From Salminus brasiliensis (Eukaryota; Chordata; Actinopteri; Characiformes; Bryconidae), in contig NC_132893.1 of the NCBI RefSeq assembly GCF_030463535.1, positions 34,431,191 through 34,495,190 on the forward strand: DNA of 64,000 nt, given 5' to 3'. How positions within the stretch are numbered: the stretch's first letter is position 1; each line of letters begins with the position of its first letter. A program made the position numbers and the translations under genes. This document shows positions 59,883 to 64,000 of this stretch, piece after piece. Under the pieces are notes generated by a model. It saw nothing but the letters and a program-made list of their open reading frames with translations. It ran no database searches and was not told the DNA's origin.

Positions 59883-62800
59883 GTGTTGAACAGACTGAAC
59901 GTACCCAGATTTCTACCCTCCTCGAGTTCACGGCGCTCTGAAAACACAGAAACAGAAGCTTAACCCGACAGACAGAGGAGCAGAGCAGAGGCTCTGCAGC
60001 AGCAGCCGGTTCAGACCTACTTATGTAAATAGCAACGTTTGATTAGCTAAGTTTGGCCCAGACGGAGTAAACTGTCCCAATCGCAGCCGCCTGGTTTTTC
60101 TTTGGGGTTTTTTGTTTTTGTTGTTTTTCTAAGGATGTGTGTCACGACAACAGGATGCAGTTCAAAGGGACAGTTCACCCTTTTATCAGAATTTGACAGA
60201 TTCACAGATGAGTCCTGACCAGATTCACAGATGAGTCCTGACCAGATTCACTGATGAGTCCTGACCTACTTCATCGTTGGTCTGATTTGCTGACTTGGGT
60301 CTGACTTATTTACTCTAAAGTGGGACAGAATTCAGGCCACTGTTTCATTTATTCTGACATCTGAAATTAGTGATCTACTGAGGAACCGACATGAATCAAT
60401 TAGTGATTTACTCAAAAACTGATATGAATCAATTAGTGATTTACTCAAAAACTGATATGAATCAATTAGTGATTTACTCAAAAACTGATATGAATCAATT
60501 AGTGATTTACTCAAAAACTGATATGAATCAATTAGTGATTTACTCAAAAACTGATATGAGTCATTTAGTGATTTACTCAGCATTTAATGTGAATCATTTA
60601 GTGATTTACTTAAATATTGATTTGAATCAACTGGTGATTTACTCAGATTTTGATATCAATCATTTAGTGGTTTATTCAGATTTTAATATGAATAATTTAG
60701 TGATTTACTCAAATGTTGATAATTAGTCTTTTTTCAGATTTTGATATGAATCAATTGGATTGAATCAATGGATAAAATCAAAATGGATTTGAATTAATTA
60801 GTGATTTACTGAAAAACTAATATGAATCATTTAGTGATTTATTCAGATTTTGAAATGAACCAATTACTGATTCACTTAGAAACTAAAATGAACCATTCAG
60901 TCATTTATTCACATGTTGATATGAATTAATGATTTACTTAAATATTGATTTGAATCAATTAGTGATTTACTCAAAAACTGATATGAGTCATTTAGTGGTT
61001 TACTCAGCATTTAATATGAATCATTTAGTGATTTACTTAAATGTTGAAAAGTGTTTTTTTTTTCAGATTTTGAAATTAATCAATTAGTGATTTACTTAGA
61101 AACTGAAATGAACCATTCAGTCATTTATTCACATGTTGATATGAATCAATTAATGATTTACTTAAATATTGATTTGAATCAATGAATGTTGTATGCAGAT
61201 TTTGTTATCATTCATTTGTATTGAATCAATGGATCGAATGTATTTGATACAAAATGTATTTGATACGAATGTGTTTGATATAAAAAAAAATAATAATTTA
61301 TTCAGATATTGATATGAATCATTTAGTAATTTACTAAATAACTATTTACCAATTAACTATTTACATCAATCATATTAATCAATGAATGATTTAATGAGTA
61401 CTGATATAAATGCAGAGTTTAAAGGGACAGTTCACCGTTTTTCAGAATTTCGCAGCTGTATCCTAAACCCAAGTCTGAGTTGCTACATTATTGATCTTAT
61501 TGCTGACGTGGACCGACACACTGACCTTTTCACTCTGAAGTGGGACTTAAGGGGTACAGAATTGAGGCCACCGTGTGGTGTGTAAACTAACACACTCATT
61601 TATTGCTGACATCTGAAATTCAGAACAGCTTTATATTTATATCGGCCTATATAACAGTGGAAAGCTGGCAGACTTCTCCTTTAATTAGAGCTTGTGTTTT
61701 TGAGTCTACAGGGTTTCTTAACAGCAAAGGAATGTTAATTGTGTTAATTGGGAGTGTGCTGCCCCCTGTCTGCACAATATATTCAATTATTCCTGCTTAT
61801 AGACCTACATCCTCAAAATATCCTCTATTTATACATTTTGGCAACCCATTATAATACCCTACTGAGTTTTAACAATAAGGGACTGTCTGAGGTATTGATA
61901 TGAATCAATAAGGGGCTGTCTGAGGTATTGATATGAATCAATAAGGGGCTGTCTGAGGTATTGATATGAATCAATAAGGGACTGTCTGAGGTATTGATAT
62001 GAATCAATAAGGGACTGTCTGGGGTATTGATATGAATCAATAAGGGACTGTCTGAGGTATTGATTTGAATCAATAAGGGACTGTCTGAAGTAATTACATG
62101 AATCAATAAGGGACTGTCTGAAATACTGATATGAATCAATAAGAGACTGTCTGAGGTATTGATATGAATCAATAAGGGGCTGTCTGAGGTATTGATATGA
62201 ATCAATAAGGGACTGTCTGGGGTATTGATATGAATCAATAAGGGACTGTCTGAGGTATTGATATGAATCAATAAGGGGCTGTCTGAGGTATTGATATGAA
62301 TCAATAAGGGACTGTCTGAGGTATTGATATGAATCAATAAGGGACTGTCTGAGGTATTGATTTGAATCAATAAGGGACTGTCTGAAGTAATTACATGAAT
62401 CAATAAGGGACTGTCTGAAGTACTGATATGAATCAATAAGGGACTGTCTGAGGTATTGATATGAATCAAAAACTGAGGTATTGATATGAATCAATAAGGG
62501 GCTGTCTGAGGTACTGATATGAATCAATAAGGGGCTGTCTGAGGTATTGATATGAATCAATAAGGGGCTGTCTGAGGTACTGATATGAATCAAAAACTGA
62601 GGTATTGATATGAATCAATAAGGGACTGTTTGTAGTACTAACATGAATCAATAAGGGACTGTCTGAAGTAATTACATGAATCAATAAGGGACTGTCTGAA
62701 GTACTGATATGAATCAATAAGGGACTGTCTGAGGTATTGATATGAATCAAAAACTGAGGTATTGATATGAATCAATAAGGGGCTGTCTGAGGTATTGATA

Positions 62801-63750
62801 TGAATCAATAAGGGGCTGTCTGAGGTATTGATATGAATCAAAAACTGAGGTATTGATATGAATCAATAAGGGGCTGTTTGAAGTACTAACATGAATCAAT
62901 AAGGGACTGTCTGAAGTACTGATATGAATCAATAAGGGACTGTCTGAAGTACTGATATGAATCAGTTCATGTTTTACTGACTTATTGAAATGAATCATGA
63001 CTAAAACTCTTTCTTGACCACTGACATAAACCCACACAAACAAGCCTCAGTGACCTCAGCCCTGCTACAGTAACTCCATATCGCCTTCTAGTGGCACTGG
63101 GTAGAATTCAGAGAGGAATATCACCTCACCTGACTTCCTTTCCGTCAAATGAAGAATCTTTTCAGTTCACTTCAGACCTGCCTGACCTGCGCAACTCTGC
63201 GTTTCCCTAAACAGACCCTGACTTTAGCTGATCTGATATACGGCCTACTGATTAGCTTCTGGTGCGAACTGTGGAGGAGAATGATAGACTTCTCTTACCA
63301 TCAGCCTCCCCTTCTCGACTCAGTTCTGCGGCCTCTGCCTCCCATTCTCGACTCAGTTCTGCGGCCTCTGCCTCCTCTTCTCGCCTCTGTTCTGCAGCCT
63401 CTGCCTCTTCTTCTCGTGTCATTTACATATGGAATGATAAATGGAGCACAGATCAGTACTGAAATTAATTGAACAGATCCTAAAAATGAATAAACTGTTT
63501 TTTACAATAAAAGTTTGAAATCAGTGTTTTCTGCTAAATCTAAATGACAAAATAAGGCGAATCTTACCCTCTAATTGCTCTCTTTCAGCCTCTGTAGGAA
63601 AAGGATGTAGTCTCATTTTAATAAGCCGGGTAGTTTGAACCATGTACCAGTGCTATCCCTCATTTACATTCATTCACTGCAAACTATTATATTAATGCAG
63701 AAAATAACTTTTCTCACCCATGAAGATCTCATCCTCTGCAGTCATGTCCT
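58860..63750 (-). CDS. Unrecognised acidic gene built of phase-1 microexons (partial)
   Basis: Four minus-strand segments each have a consensus AG acceptor, a GT donor, a length divisible by three and phase-1 boundaries: 63750-63718 (33 nt), 63591-63568 (24), 59937-59905 (33), 58895-58860 (36). Joined in order they keep one open frame: DMTAEDEIFM, then EAEREQLE, then ERRELEEGRNL, then DEDAEDVAEQAG. About half the residues are Asp or Glu and a coiled-coil or disordered acidic region is likely. Short symmetric exons like these occur in genes such as triadin and aspartyl beta-hydroxylase/junctin, but nothing identifies this as one. The 5' end is beyond the right edge; a possible 3' end is at 56635-57060. 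Confidence 0.45.
59088..59153. repeat. (AT)n microsatellite
   Basis: About 66 bp of alternating AT directly abutting a family-A MITE. Confidence 0.97.
59152..59527 (+). mobile_element. Tc1/mariner-like MITE (family A), internally deleted
   Basis: Left 'atgtccaaatgtttgtggac' and right 'aaggtgtccaaatacttttg' are kept, but the element is only ~375 bp. It lies at the edge of the (AT)n run, consistent with TA target choice. Confidence 0.85.
59847..59882. repeat. (TG)n microsatellite
   Basis: About 17 TG dinucleotides, ending near the donor of microexon c. Confidence 0.95.
59905..59937 (-). CDS. Microexon c (33 nt)
   Basis: Acceptor 'ctgtgttttcag' and donor TCTGG|gtacgt. Encodes RRELEEGRNL. Confidence 0.45.
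60386..61200. repeat. 33-bp satellite array 1
   Basis: Units of 'gatatgaatcaattagtgat' plus 'ttactcaaaaact' are near-perfect from 60386 to about 60570, then degenerate to about 61200. The repetitive frames on both strands are artefacts of the 33-bp (11-codon) period. Confidence 0.95.
61873..62990. repeat. 33-bp satellite array 2 with nine-unit higher-order repeat
   Basis: About 34 units of 'gatatgaatcaataagggac' plus 'tgtctgaggtatt'. The variant 'taattacatg' recurs at 62091, 62388 and 62669: spacings 297 (9 x 33) and 281 (7 x 33 + 2 x 25, matching two 25-bp short units in that interval). The 206- and 244-residue minus-strand frames are artefacts of the repeat. Confidence 0.96.
63308..63415. 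repeat. 33-bp GC-rich minisatellite, ~3 copies
   Basis: Units of 'ttctcgactcagttctgcgg' plus 'cctctgcctccca', three imperfect copies. Same period as the neighbouring satellites but unrelated in sequence. Confidence 0.9.
63568..63591 (-). CDS. Microexon b (24 nt)
   Basis: Acceptor 'catccttttcctacag' and donor AGAGG|gtaaga, both strong. Encodes AEREQLE with split Glu at each side. Confidence 0.45.
63718..63750 (-). CDS. Microexon a (33 nt)
   Basis: Acceptor 'tcacttacag' and donor CATGG|gtgaga. Encodes DMTAEDEIFM between split codons. Confidence 0.45.
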
Positions 63751-64000
63751 CTGTAAGTGAATTAGGACACTGAATTAATATTCGAATATTTGTCTTACTG
63801 CCATCACCAGCTCGTAGTGTTCCTCAAATCCGGCCTTCAGGAGCCACAAACCAGCACAATTTAGCATCTCCCCTCCTCATCTACCACAGGCTCTTGACCT
63901 CCTCTCTCTTTCCTTTTACTGCAAATTTAAACAGGCTGGCCAGCGCTGGAGCTGGTTGACCTCCTAAGCTCTTGACCAGCATAGGGTACAAGCATGATCA

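Noticed and set aside
60332-60726. Frames on both strands with 11-residue repeats
   Set aside because: Same cause: satellite array 1 is open on both strands simultaneously.
61849-63043. Long minus-strand frames of 94-244 residues with 11-residue repeats
   Set aside because: Period 33 is divisible by three, so any frame without a stop in one unit stays open. Two frames are open together and unit variants are not codon-biased.
63783-63830. A further minus-strand exon-like segment with donor at about 63794
   Set aside because: No matching phase-1 acceptor was found and the flanking text looks like an interspersed repeat.

Overview
This window is vertebrate nuclear DNA, most likely from a ray-finned fish. 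It has multi-exon genes with GT-AG introns. It is crowded with short non-autonomous DNA transposons, tRNA-derived SINEs, microsatellites and minisatellites. Repeat families such as the 'gtttgtggacacccc' MITE and the 'cagccataacattaaaacc' MITE are familiar from otophysan fishes (characins, catfishes and relatives); that placement is an inference. There is no bacterial, plasmid or phage content, no CRISPR array and no stand-alone tRNA or rRNA gene.

Layout. 1-2.8 kb: a ~1.1-kb segment repeated almost perfectly at a 1.68-kb offset, with a MITE at the junction. 2.8-6.1 kb: low-repeat DNA with a GC-box cluster, a possible small spliced gene and a SINE. 6-17 kb: gene-poor DNA with a 21-bp AT-rich satellite, MITEs and SINEs. 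17.15-25.9 kb, minus strand: a complete eight-exon stard7 gene (START-domain lipid carrier, 402 aa) with a CCAAT/GC-box promoter. 26-31.5 kb: intergenic repeats ending in a ~500-bp CAGG/CAGA array. 31.56-54.15 kb, plus strand: a complete slc20a1 gene (PiT-1 sodium-phosphate symporter, 673 aa) with a CpG-rich promoter, a non-coding first exon, ten coding exons and a long 3' UTR. 54.2-64 kb: dense MITEs and SINEs, two related 33-bp satellite arrays with higher-order structure, and four tiny phase-1 minus-strand exons that look like part of an unrecognised acidic gene running off the right edge.

stard7 and slc20a1 are divergently transcribed with start regions about 5.7 kb apart. STARD7 moves phosphatidylcholine to mitochondria and PiT-1 imports phosphate, so the pair has no obvious shared pathway. 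No established new biological system is visible. The items most worth checking are the microexon gene, the nine-unit higher-order satellite inside it, the junction-MITE duplication and the small candidate gene at 3.48 kb. All exon boundaries were read by eye from splice sites and reading frame; no transcript or database support was available.
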